A DNA stretch of 64,000 nt from positions 1,116,001 through 1,180,000 of the forward strand of contig CANKXO010000001.1 of NCBI GenBank assembly GCA_947487765.1, written 5' to 3'. How positions within the stretch are numbered: position 1 is the first letter of the stretch; the number at the start of each line of letters is the position of its first letter. This document shows positions 18,613-26,676 of the stretch, piece by piece. The translations under genes were made by a program, and so were the position numbers. Source of the DNA: an uncultured Pseudomonadales bacterium (GTDB lineage Bacteria > Pseudomonadota > Gammaproteobacteria > Pseudomonadales > Cellvibrionaceae). Under the pieces are notes generated by a model. That model was not told the origin of the DNA. It saw only the letters and a list, made by a program, of their open reading frames with translations, and made no database searches.

Positions 18613-19933
18613 TGATACTTATTACAGCGCTGAAGATTTTGATAAAAAATATACGGTTTTTAGAAAAAACAAAGTTCTCAGTGACAAAAAGAAAAATCGT
18701 ATTGCCGTTTGCCTTGAGGATAGCGCAACATGGCTAGCGTTGTGCTTGTATCTTAAGGAGAAAAGTATATCCGTAATGCCTATACATCCTAGCACACCAC
18801 TGCACGCTGCTGAGCGAATAGCAAAAAAAGCAAATTGTCATGTGCTTTACTACCATACTTTAGAAATATTTACCGTCCTTCACGAAAAAGCATTAGAAGC
18901 GCAAGACCCGGGCCTTATTCAAATGAGCTCTGGTACAACAGGTGAACCAAAATGTATCAATAGAAGCTGGAAATCTATTGATACTGAAATTAACAGCTAC
19001 ACCACTACATTTTCAAAACCACAAGAAATGACACCGGTTATAGCATGCCCTATCACCCATTCTTATGGGTTAATCAGTGGAGTTATGGTTGCTCTCGCCA
19101 GAAAACAAACACCGATTATAGTCAATAATATTAATCCTAAATTTTTGATTAAAACCTTAAAAAAATGTGATCGACCATTACTGTATACATCACCAACAAT
19201 GCTAGAAGGCTTAATGCGCTTATGGCCTAAGGGTTCACAACTGCATGCGATTATGACATCGGGAACAATAATGTCTCGTTCGGTTTTTGAAAAAATTTCC
19301 CCCCATATTAACCATATGTTTCAACAGTATGGTTGTTCTGAAGCTGGCTGTATCACCATTAACCAGAATATGACGACCAATAATGATATAGGAACGCCCT
19401 TATCCCATATCAAACTATCCAGTGGTAAGAGCATTGATTCTCCTGAAGAAATTATTGCCACAATTAACACATCTAGCTCAGAACTTGAGAAGGTTAAACA
19501 TATTGTTCACACTCAAGATATTGGCTATATGCAATTAAATGAAAACGGCCAACTGTCGTTGCATTTTATTGCTCGCTTAGACGATACCATTATTGTTGCT
19601 GGTCTCAATGTCTACCCACAGGATATTGAAGATGTTGTATTAACACATCCAGATGTTACGGATGCTGTTGCATTCAAAATAGAAGACCCTTACGCAGGGC
19701 AACGCATATGTTTGCACTACACCTCTAATAGAGTATTAGACACCCATTATGTACGTAGTTTATGCCGGTTACACCTGGCTAATCATCAAATTCCTCAAAT
19801 ACTTAAACAAGTTAATACTATTGAACGTATGCCAAATGGAAAAATAAGCCGAAAGAAATTAACTGATGCCTTTCATCAAGAGAAAGCGTTAAAAGAGAAT
19901 GCTACAAAAGATTTTGCTGATTCTGCCGCCTAA
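18599..19933 (+). CDS. asbC: 3,4-dihydroxybenzoate-AMP ligase AsbC-like
   Basis: 444-residue member of the ANL adenylating family. The phosphate loop is SSGTTGEPK (about residues 110-118), then YGCSEAGC, the hinge region RLDDTIIVAGLNVYP, and the C-terminal catalytic lysine in MPNGKISRK. In petrobactin assembly the enzyme activates 3,4-dihydroxybenzoate and loads it on the aryl carrier protein, here the N-terminal domain of the next gene product. AAGGA eight bases upstream supports the start inside the end of asbB. It is shorter than typical acyl-CoA synthetases, as expected for stand-alone aryl-AMP ligases. Confidence 0.87.
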   Translation: MLVINDTYYSAEDFDKKYTVFRKNKVLSDKKKNRIAVCLEDSATWLALCLYLKEKSISVMPIHPSTPLHAAERIAKKANCHVLYYHTLEIFTVLHEKALEAQDPGLIQMSSGTTGEPKCINRSWKSIDTEINSYTTTFSKPQEMTPVIACPITHSYGLISGVMVALARKQTPIIVNNINPKFLIKTLKKCDRPLLYTSPTMLEGLMRLWPKGSQLHAIMTSGTIMSRSVFEKISPHINHMFQQYGCSEAGCITINQNMTTNNDIGTPLSHIKLSSGKSIDSPEEIIATINTSSSELEKVKHIVHTQDIGYMQLNENGQLSLHFIARLDDTIIVAGLNVYPQDIEDVVLTHPDVTDAVAFKIEDPYAGQRICLHYTSNRVLDTHYVRSLCRLHLANHQIPQILKQVNTIERMPNGKISRKKLTDAFHQEKALKENATKDFADSAA

Positions 19934-19951
19934 TTTATCTAAAGCTATATT

Positions 19952-21334
19952 ATGAAAAAAACAACCATCATTACTGCCATATATCAGACACTAAAAGAGC
20001 AACTTAACATTCCACAAATAGAAGCCTTTAGTGAAAATGCTCGTTTAAATGAAGATTTATATTTAGATTCAGTACTCTTACTGCAATTATTGTTAAATCT
20101 GGAAATAGAGTTAGGTATTGATGTACCCGACAGCGCACTGAATAATGATGATTTTGAAACAGTATCTAGCTTGGCTGATTTTATGCTGTCTCAATACAAT
20201 CAAACATCAGGCGCACCAATCACAAACATAGATTCTAAAAAAGAAAGTGAAGAAGCGGTAGACACGGCAGAAGAGTTTGAGGATATTAAGGTTCATTGTT
20301 TTGTCAGTTGTGTCTGTGAAATCATTAAAGCAGATCCAAGGGTTGATCATCGACCTTTTTATTTTGGGGTATGGGATGCCGAAGTGGTTATTGATGATAA
20401 TAGTTGCTTAGCTTATCACTCCTCGACGCTTAACCATGACTTTTTTAAGGCTTGGTATCAAAAACTCTATGGTGTTCCTATACATTCCTGGTATCAACAT
20501 GATGCGAGTAAAGCAGAAAATATCAAGGCACTCATTAAGCTATTAAATAATAAAACGGATAACCAGCAGGTAATGGTTATGCTGGATATGTTTCGCTTAC
20601 CAGAACGAGAAAATAAATTTAATCAAAACCCCTTCCCTCATTATGTTCTTTTAGAAAATAGCGAAGATCCTAGTGCCTTGTATATGTCAGACCCTGACTT
20701 TCGGTGGGAAGGTACACAAGATAAATTACAAGTACTACATGCAATAGAATCACCTGCTGTTGCAGGTGGGTATTATTTTAACAGCCAAGATATAGTGCCT
20801 GCTGAACTACACACGATATACGATTATTTTATCGCCTGTTTTAACGCTGAAAATAATCCCATGACAACTAGCGTTAAGAAGATTATTGATATACACACTC
20901 TACCCTTTCTTCAAACGCCTTCACGTCAGCCTTCTTATAAAGAGAATCAAACACCTGAGCACCTAGGTGATGCTCTAGCACAGTTACCTGTACTCGCCAT
21001 TCGCAAATATGCCTACGAGCATGGCTTAGCCTATTTTTGGCGAGAATTATCACTCAGTGATGATGAATTCGAATCCTGGTGTGATGTTATTGAAGAATTA
21101 GTCAGCGGATATAAACAGATTCAATATCGGGCAATGAAAATTGCTAACTTCTATAAAATAGAATCATCATTAAATCAATCCTTGTTGACTGAAGTTAACA
21201 CATTATTAGAGCTGCAGAATGAACGGGAATTTTCAATCAAATCACGCTTATATGAAGTATTTCTAGAATGGTGCCAAAAGCATAACTTTGGTACGCCCAC
21301 AAAAAATGATTATTTGATGGAGTCTATGATATGA
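19952..21334 (+). CDS. fused aryl carrier protein and condensing enzyme (AsbD-AsbE)
   Basis: 460 residues in two parts. Residues 1-85 form an acyl/aryl carrier domain with the phosphopantetheine serine in LYLDSVLL (Ser40). After an acidic linker (about 88-105) comes a 350-residue domain resembling AsbE, which transfers 3,4-dihydroxybenzoyl from the carrier to spermidine (VHCFVSCVCEIIKADPRVDHR, MLDMFRLPERENKFN). In Bacillus anthracis these are two separate genes, so one continuous frame here is notable; I see no sign that a stop was lost recently. The stop overlaps the asbF start by four bases. Confidence 0.85.
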   Translation: MKKTTIITAIYQTLKEQLNIPQIEAFSENARLNEDLYLDSVLLLQLLLNLEIELGIDVPDSALNNDDFETVSSLADFMLSQYNQTSGAPITNIDSKKESEEAVDTAEEFEDIKVHCFVSCVCEIIKADPRVDHRPFYFGVWDAEVVIDDNSCLAYHSSTLNHDFFKAWYQKLYGVPIHSWYQHDASKAENIKALIKLLNNKTDNQQVMVMLDMFRLPERENKFNQNPFPHYVLLENSEDPSALYMSDPDFRWEGTQDKLQVLHAIESPAVAGGYYFNSQDIVPAELHTIYDYFIACFNAENNPMTTSVKKIIDIHTLPFLQTPSRQPSYKENQTPEHLGDALAQLPVLAIRKYAYEHGLAYFWRELSLSDDEFESWCDVIEELVSGYKQIQYRAMKIANFYKIESSLNQSLLTEVNTLLELQNEREFSIKSRLYEVFLEWCQKHNFGTPTKNDYLMESMI

Positions 21335-22179
21335 ATCTTTCTATCTGTACTATTTCTTTCCGTCATCAATTGGTTTCTATTGATCAACTTGTGAGCTGGG
21401 CAAAAGCAAACCATTTTCAGGGGATTGAACTCTGGGGAGTTCATGCAAAAAACTTATCAGATCAGCCCGATTACAATAAAGACTGGTTAGCCAATTACGA
21501 GCTAAGGGCGACAATGATTAGTGATTACCTCCCCTTATCTGGGCCAGAAGATGAAAATTTTTACAAGGTAGAATTGCTCAGCCGCTTAGCAAAGCACTGG
21601 GGCGCTAAAAAAATCAGAACATTCGCGGGCCAGAAAGGCAGTGCAGAAACAAACACAGAAGAACGCATCGCTTTAGTCAAACGACTCAGGCTGATTTGCG
21701 ATTGGTTGGCGTTGCACAATTTAACGTTAATTGTAGAAATCCACCCCTATACCTACGCTGATAGTGTCACATCTACACAGCTGTTAATCGACGAAGTCGC
21801 TCGTGAGAATTTGAAGCTTAACTTTGATGTACTACATGTATGGGAATCCAAAGCCAATGTCATTGATGCATTGGAGCAATTACGACCTCACATCAATCAT
21901 TTTCATCTTAAAAACATCAGCTCAGCTGAGTTTTTAACCGTATTCTCACCACCCAATGTCTACTCTGCATCGGGTTCTCGGGAGGGTATGGTTCCTGTAT
22001 TTGACGGTGCTGTCGATTTTAGAGAATTTATTGAACATATTTATCATCACCCTGACCCTAGCTTGATTGATATCGACACCTCCTTGGAATGGTTTGGCAA
22101 TAACTGTAAAAATATATTGAAGCATGATCGATATTTGATCCAACAATGTCAGCAACAATGCCAGCAAGTGGTACTTTAA
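21331..22179 (+). CDS. asbF: 3-dehydroshikimate dehydratase AsbF-like
   Basis: 282 residues, TIM-barrel metal enzyme that makes 3,4-dihydroxybenzoate (protocatechuate) from 3-dehydroshikimate. It opens with CTISFRHQLVS and contains FAGQKGSA and LEWFGNN, as in the Bacillus enzyme. Likely metal ligands are Glu136 (VEIHPY), Asp166 (NFDVLH), His192 (HFHLKN) and Glu253 (SLEWFG). This gene is the most diagnostic marker that the cluster makes petrobactin-type 3,4-catecholates rather than 2,3-catecholates. GGAG precedes the ATG, which overlaps the upstream stop. It ends the biosynthetic operon. Confidence 0.93.
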   Translation: MNLSICTISFRHQLVSIDQLVSWAKANHFQGIELWGVHAKNLSDQPDYNKDWLANYELRATMISDYLPLSGPEDENFYKVELLSRLAKHWGAKKIRTFAGQKGSAETNTEERIALVKRLRLICDWLALHNLTLIVEIHPYTYADSVTSTQLLIDEVARENLKLNFDVLHVWESKANVIDALEQLRPHINHFHLKNISSAEFLTVFSPPNVYSASGSREGMVPVFDGAVDFREFIEHIYHHPDPSLIDIDTSLEWFGNNCKNILKHDRYLIQQCQQQCQQVVL

Positions 22180-22258
22180 CCACTATCAGCGCATTACGAT
22201 CTGCAAAAAATACTCGCAGTTACTGAATATTGGGAGATATGTCGCCTAAATTCATATT

Positions 22259-22277
22259 GATAATGATTATCAGTTAG
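22259..22277 (+). promoter_or_regulatory. Fur-like box before exbB
   Basis: GATAATGATTATCAGTTAG matches 14 of 19 positions of the Fur consensus, with an intact left half. It lies about 45-64 bp upstream of exbB, in the 143-bp gap after asbF, and marks a separate iron-regulated promoter for the energy-transduction genes. Confidence 0.75.
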
Positions 22278-22322
22278 ATTAAAATCCGTTCAGTTTATTA
22301 TCCCACACGGATTCCTGCTTTT

Positions 22323-23195
22323 ATGTCTGCCAATAATTCCTTATCTGCACTCTCATCTACAGAAGCTCAAACCATCAACGACGTACATTCTAGTGTCAAC
22401 GCAGACAATGCTGATGCCTCTATTAGCTCTTCTGCTAACGCTGTAGGCTCTGAGGGATTTTTTCAGTGGGATTTAGGACAAGTGCAAAGCCTGGCAGACG
22501 CTGGTGGCCCTGTTATCGTTATCCTATCGCTGCTGTCTTTAGTGGCTATGTCAGTATTCTTATTTAAATTATGGCAGTTTTTTTCGATTGGCTTGAGTAA
22601 ACAAAAAAACATAATCACCGCCTTAGAGTTTTGGAAGAACAAACGTGCCAGAGATGCTCTTCTGACATTAGCAAAGACACGCAACCCAATTGCCCGGGTA
22701 TTGGAAGTCGCAATCACCTTAAAAAATCAGGAGTACGTCGACGATATACTGGTTAAAGAAGAAGTACTACGTATAGCAAAACGTCAATTAGCTAATGCAC
22801 GTTCGCATCTACGCATACTGGAAGTGATTGCAACATTGAGCCCGTTATTAGGCTTATTAGGAACCGTATTAGGTATGATTACAGCCTTCCAAAAACTGCA
22901 AGGAGCCGGTGCAACCATTGACCCTTCCATTCTTTCAGGCGGTATTTGGGAAGCCCTGTTAACAACCGCAGCTGGGCTTATTGTCGCAATCCCTACCGTC
23001 ATGGCATTGAATTGGCTCGAACAGAAAATAGAGCGTTTTAAATTAAATATGGAAGATGCAATGACTCAAGTGTTCACAGCTTATTTGCCGCATCCTGCCC
23101 TTAGCCCAGTGCAAACATTAAAGGCTACAAGCCCCTCTAAAAAAGCACTAAAGCAGGAAAATACTAACAACATTGACTTAGTGTCTGCAAATTAA
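22323..23195 (+). CDS. exbB: ExbB/TolQ family proton channel
   Basis: 290 residues with three membrane segments (about 62-85, 170-190 and 215-240) and the MotA/TolQ/ExbB signature ATLSPLLGLLGTVLGMITAF followed by GGIWEALLTTAAGLIVAIP. It forms the pentameric stator that powers TonB. The first 60 residues, before the first membrane helix, are Ser/Ala/Asn-rich and would lie in the periplasm. The start has no strong ribosome binding site. It begins an exbB-exbD-exbD-tonB unit serving the receptor at 8.9-10.9 kb. Confidence 0.92.
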   Translation: MSANNSLSALSSTEAQTINDVHSSVNADNADASISSSANAVGSEGFFQWDLGQVQSLADAGGPVIVILSLLSLVAMSVFLFKLWQFFSIGLSKQKNIITALEFWKNKRARDALLTLAKTRNPIARVLEVAITLKNQEYVDDILVKEEVLRIAKRQLANARSHLRILEVIATLSPLLGLLGTVLGMITAFQKLQGAGATIDPSILSGGIWEALLTTAAGLIVAIPTVMALNWLEQKIERFKLNMEDAMTQVFTAYLPHPALSPVQTLKATSPSKKALKQENTNNIDLVSAN

Positions 23196-23244
23196 CCTCT
23201 AATTCTTCTAATATTATAGCCTTATAGCCTGTTCGATAGCATAG

Positions 23245-23643
23245 ATGGAAATTACAGAAAGCAACGTTAAACGCCCTTTGATTAGCTTAACATCTCTTAT
23301 TGATGTGGTATTTATTTTACTGGTATTTTTTATGCTTGCTTCCAGCTTTGTCAATTGGAATTACATAGAATTAGGGACTATCGAACAAGGCAGTATTTCC
23401 ACCACATCGACAGAACAAAGTTTAATTAAGGTGGGCTTTGATAAGCAATACCAACTCAATAATGTAACCATGCCGCTAACAAGTATTGTTAGTGCTGTTA
23501 AAGATCAAGTACATAAGCAATCTGATCATCCTATCATTGTTCAGCCAGTTGATGACCTACCCTTGCAACAATTGGTTATTGTATTAGACACTCTCGGCGA
23601 ATTTGCATCATCTAATATATCGCTAGCTAAGAATGAAAATTGA
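23245..23643 (+). CDS. exbD: ExbD family protein, canonical Asp present
   Basis: 132 residues with one membrane helix near the N terminus and a periplasmic domain. The proton-conducting aspartate is present in TSLIDVVFILLVFFML (Asp20). It works with ExbB to convert the proton gradient into TonB motion. Its stop codon TGA overlaps the ATG of the second ExbD gene by one base (TGATG). Confidence 0.92.
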   Translation: MEITESNVKRPLISLTSLIDVVFILLVFFMLASSFVNWNYIELGTIEQGSISTTSTEQSLIKVGFDKQYQLNNVTMPLTSIVSAVKDQVHKQSDHPIIVQPVDDLPLQQLVIVLDTLGEFASSNISLAKNEN

Positions 23644-24056
23644 TGGATATTGAAGAACCTACGCAAAAAAAAGAATTCGAAACCGTATTACCACTGGTTA
23701 ATATCGTATTCTTATTACTCATATTTTTTATGCTAGCCGGTGTATTTATTAAACCTGACGCTTTCGTTATTGTTGCACCTGTAGCAAAGACTGATACTGA
23801 TGCAAATCAAAATGATATAACTATTTTAATGAATACTGACAATCAGTTTGCTATTGATAAATCTATTTACACCAAAGAAGAATTAAGTGCAGTAGTCAGA
23901 GAAATAGCCGTTAACAAACCTAACGTTACCATTCAGTTAAAAGCAGATAGCCTGGTTAAATCAAAAGATTTAATTTCAGCCATGGGAATATTAGGTGATG
24001 CTGGCCTTAGCTCTATTCGCTTACTGACCACACTTAATCATCCACCTGCTTCTTAA
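23643..24056 (+). CDS. second ExbD family protein, canonical Asp replaced by Asn
   Basis: 137 residues from the ATG at 23643; a TTG three bases earlier is in frame, but the TGATG overlap makes the ATG the natural start. Topology matches ExbD: one N-terminal membrane helix and a periplasmic domain. The helix reads PLVNIVFLLLIFFML, so the essential proton-carrying aspartate of ExbD is an asparagine (Asn20). This copy probably cannot conduct protons alone and may form a mixed dimer with the preceding ExbD. Confidence 0.88.
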   Translation: MDIEEPTQKKEFETVLPLVNIVFLLLIFFMLAGVFIKPDAFVIVAPVAKTDTDANQNDITILMNTDNQFAIDKSIYTKEELSAVVREIAVNKPNVTIQLKADSLVKSKDLISAMGILGDAGLSSIRLLTTLNHPPAS

Positions 24057-24074
24057 TGTTGATAGAAGATTAAT

Positions 24075-24872
24075 ATGTCAACGACTGTATCAATGGATAA
24101 TTTTTCAACACCAAAGCCATGGACCTGGTTGCTTTTTATCGTAATTTCATGTGCATTACATGCTGTTTTTTTATTATCTTATGAAGCGCCAAAAATAATT
24201 GATGGTGCTAAAGCAGCAGGACAGCAAGGAATAGAAATTGGCTTAAAAAATATAGTTCCGCCTCCAGCCCAAGCTAAATCCACCAAAAAAGTAGCTATCG
24301 AAGAGCTTATTATTAAAGAAACGCCTGTCAAGCCAAAAGAGATTCAGGTTAAAAAACCAATTATCAACAAAACCAAACCTAAACCCAAAAAGAAAGCTGT
24401 TAATAAACCTAAACCTGTCGTAGAAAATAAACCTATAGAAATATCAGAATCATCCACGGTAGAAACAATAACGGAACAAGCTTCAACAACACAAGCCAAA
24501 AATTCTACCCAAAAAGAAAGTGACTCTGATATTTCTACGCCTAATATAATACCAACATTAGGCGGTGGTGACCCTAAAATAAAACAAAGCTACAGAACGA
24601 CATTACTACTTTGGTTAGAGCGTTACAAACGCTACCCTAGTGCAGCTAAACGACGCCGACAGGAAGATGTGATTACCTTACAATTCACCATTGATGCAGA
24701 GGGTAATTTATTATCGTATAAGCTTATTGACACTTCCAACTACAAAAAATTAAATAAGGCCGTTGAAAAAATGATCGCCAAGGCTTCGCCACTGCCACCA
24801 GTCCCTGCAGAAATTATCAATGGAAAAAATCGCTTTACTTATACTGTTCCTATCGAATTCAGCCTGAAGTAA
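24075..24872 (+). CDS. tonB: TonB energy-transducing protein
   Basis: 265 residues: short cytoplasmic start, one membrane helix (about residues 16-33), a long Lys/Pro-rich periplasmic linker (KPKPKKK and similar repeats, about 70-120), an acidic Ser/Thr stretch, and a C-terminal TonB domain (YPSAAKRRRQEDVITLQF, GNLLSYKLIDTS). It contacts the TonB box of the outer-membrane receptor. It is the last gene of the exb unit, 18 bp after the second exbD, and converges on a glutathione S-transferase gene with a 13-bp gap. Confidence 0.93.
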   Translation: MSTTVSMDNFSTPKPWTWLLFIVISCALHAVFLLSYEAPKIIDGAKAAGQQGIEIGLKNIVPPPAQAKSTKKVAIEELIIKETPVKPKEIQVKKPIINKTKPKPKKKAVNKPKPVVENKPIEISESSTVETITEQASTTQAKNSTQKESDSDISTPNIIPTLGGGDPKIKQSYRTTLLLWLERYKRYPSAAKRRRQEDVITLQFTIDAEGNLLSYKLIDTSNYKKLNKAVEKMIAKASPLPPVPAEIINGKNRFTYTVPIEFSLK

Positions 24873-24885
24873 CATAGCCGACTCA

Positions 24886-25497
24886 CTACAGTATCCCCTC
24901 CTCTTGCATTGCATATTGTACACCTATGTCAACGTACATGGCGTCATAAAATCTATTGAGTGATTTAAAATGATGCTCTTTCTCAGGGAAAACACGATAA
25001 TACCAACGTATCATAGGAAACAAATAAGCATCAACAATGCTCCGCTGATCACCTAACATCCACTGGTTACTTTTCAAGTGATTTTCTAGTATTGTCAAAC
25101 GTTCAATACAGAGCTTTCTCGCAGAATCGCGAGCTGATTTATTGTTTTCTATTCCATAACGTGAGGAGCGTAGGAGTAAATGAAATACATGATGAACATC
25201 ACTAACAAGGAAAGATAACCATTGATTTTTCTCTGCTCGTCCATTTAAGCTATCTTCCCCGCCAATTCCAGCCAGAGGGAAACGTTCTGCAAGATATAAT
25301 AGAATGGCAGGAGTTTGGGTTAAAATACCGGACTCATCACCTCGGTCAATTAACCCAACAGTTCCAAGGCTGCTAAGTTTTGTTAATGGTGGCTGACCAA
25401 AAACAACTCGTTCAGTTTCGAATATTGCATTACACCAATGTAATACAATATGTACCGATAACGAACAGGCATTAGGAGAATAATAAAGCGTCAACAT
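24886..25497 (-). CDS. glutathione S-transferase family protein
   Basis: 203 residues with a thioredoxin-like N-terminal domain (LTLYYSPNACSLSVHIVL, then TPAILLYLAERFP for glutathione binding) and an all-helical C-terminal domain. The PNACSLS start resembles beta-class bacterial enzymes. The usual cis-proline glutathione loop (KVPIL in its relative at 31515) is altered to GTVGLIDRG, so catalytic ability is uncertain. It is the last gene of the TRAP-transporter operon, 23 bp after a substrate-binding-protein gene, and has a close relative at 31515-32144. Confidence 0.85.
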   Translation of the reverse strand: MLTLYYSPNACSLSVHIVLHWCNAIFETERVVFGQPPLTKLSSLGTVGLIDRGDESGILTQTPAILLYLAERFPLAGIGGEDSLNGRAEKNQWLSFLVSDVHHVFHLLLRSSRYGIENNKSARDSARKLCIERLTILENHLKSNQWMLGDQRSIVDAYLFPMIRWYYRVFPEKEHHFKSLNRFYDAMYVDIGVQYAMQEEGIL

Positions 25498-25520
25498 ACC
25501 TATTTACTTATGGTGAATAA

Positions 25521-26582
25521 CTAACTCTGTAAACTCTGAATCAGTTCAAACGATTCTCTGCCAAACTTATCTTTTAAATCATTATATTCTGGACGTTGAT
25601 GTCCAATCGTTTCAACCCAGATCTTCTTTTCTTCTGGAGTAAGTACAACAACTTCAATACCTGAATTCTTCCATAAATTTACCATTTCTTTATTCGCTTT
25701 TGCTTGACCCACACGCTGAAAAGCATAACTTTCACGCCCTGCCCTCATAATGGCATCTTGTATTTTTTTCGGGCGTTTATCATACCAACGTTTATTCAAA
25801 GCAGTAATGTGACAGTTAAAGCTTTGTTCATATAACGTTGCACTACCCAAGGTCTCGTGAATTTTCGTTGCAGTTAATGGACCTAAACCTACACTTAATG
25901 CATCTGCAGTACCTTGTTGCATTGCTTGATATGCTTCAGACCATGCAATTGAAACAGGGTTAGCCGATGTCATTTTGAACATAACATCCTCAACCCGAGT
26001 ACCATTTGTACGTACTTTTAAACCTTCTAAGTCCTTAGGCAAACGTACAACACGGTTCACTTTTCGACTAATGCCTAATACACGAAATCCTGCGTTTGCC
26101 CACATTCCAGGAACAACTTGAAATCCATTACGTGCTGGTTTAGAAAGAAATTCAGAGTTCGAAAATTCACTGGTCTGTATTGTTTCTTCAAAAGCATCAT
26201 TTGAATTAAATAAGTAAGGAAAATCGAGAATGCTATATACATCGGAATAATGAACAAAGTTTAACGTAGAAACCTGACAACCCTGTATAGAACCAGTCAA
26301 TACTTTTTGAGGAAGAACATTTTGCCCACCCAAACTACCTGCATCATGAATATCAACCAGCAATTCACCATCTGAATATTTTTCTGCAAGAGATTTGAAT
26401 AATGCTAAACCGGTAATCATATACTGATTAGTTGCCGGACCAAAAGTATGTCCGAAAATTAATCGATGCTTGGTTTTAGCTGAATAAACCATAGGTGAAA
26501 TTAAAGAAGAGCCGAGTAAAGTACTACAGCTTGCAACACTACCTTGTAAAAATTTTCTTCGGTTAAATATTTTATTACCCAT
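25521..26582 (-). CDS. dctP: TRAP transporter substrate-binding protein DctP, copy 1
   Basis: 353 residues with an N-terminal twin-arginine-like leader (NRRKFLQGSVASC). The body is a DctP-type solute receptor, with the ligand-carboxylate arginine in GLKVRTNGTRVED and the GSATLYE region. GAGGTAATACA before the ATG is a good ribosome binding site. It is very similar along its whole length to the protein at 28559-29620; the two flank the dctQ and dctM membrane genes, pointing to a duplication. The ligand is unknown, probably an organic acid. Confidence 0.9.
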   Translation of the reverse strand: MGNKIFNRRKFLQGSVASCSTLLGSSLISPMVYSAKTKHRLIFGHTFGPATNQYMITGLALFKSLAEKYSDGELLVDIHDAGSLGGQNVLPQKVLTGSIQGCQVSTLNFVHYSDVYSILDFPYLFNSNDAFEETIQTSEFSNSEFLSKPARNGFQVVPGMWANAGFRVLGISRKVNRVVRLPKDLEGLKVRTNGTRVEDVMFKMTSANPVSIAWSEAYQAMQQGTADALSVGLGPLTATKIHETLGSATLYEQSFNCHITALNKRWYDKRPKKIQDAIMRAGRESYAFQRVGQAKANKEMVNLWKNSGIEVVVLTPEEKKIWVETIGHQRPEYNDLKDKFGRESFELIQSLQS

Positions 26583-26676
26583 TGTATTACCTCATTTTTT
26601 ATTCTATTTAGGTTAAATCTAGGTTTTAATCAACTATCCTTATTCGTATTTTTTGTATATATCTATGCTTTAGTCC

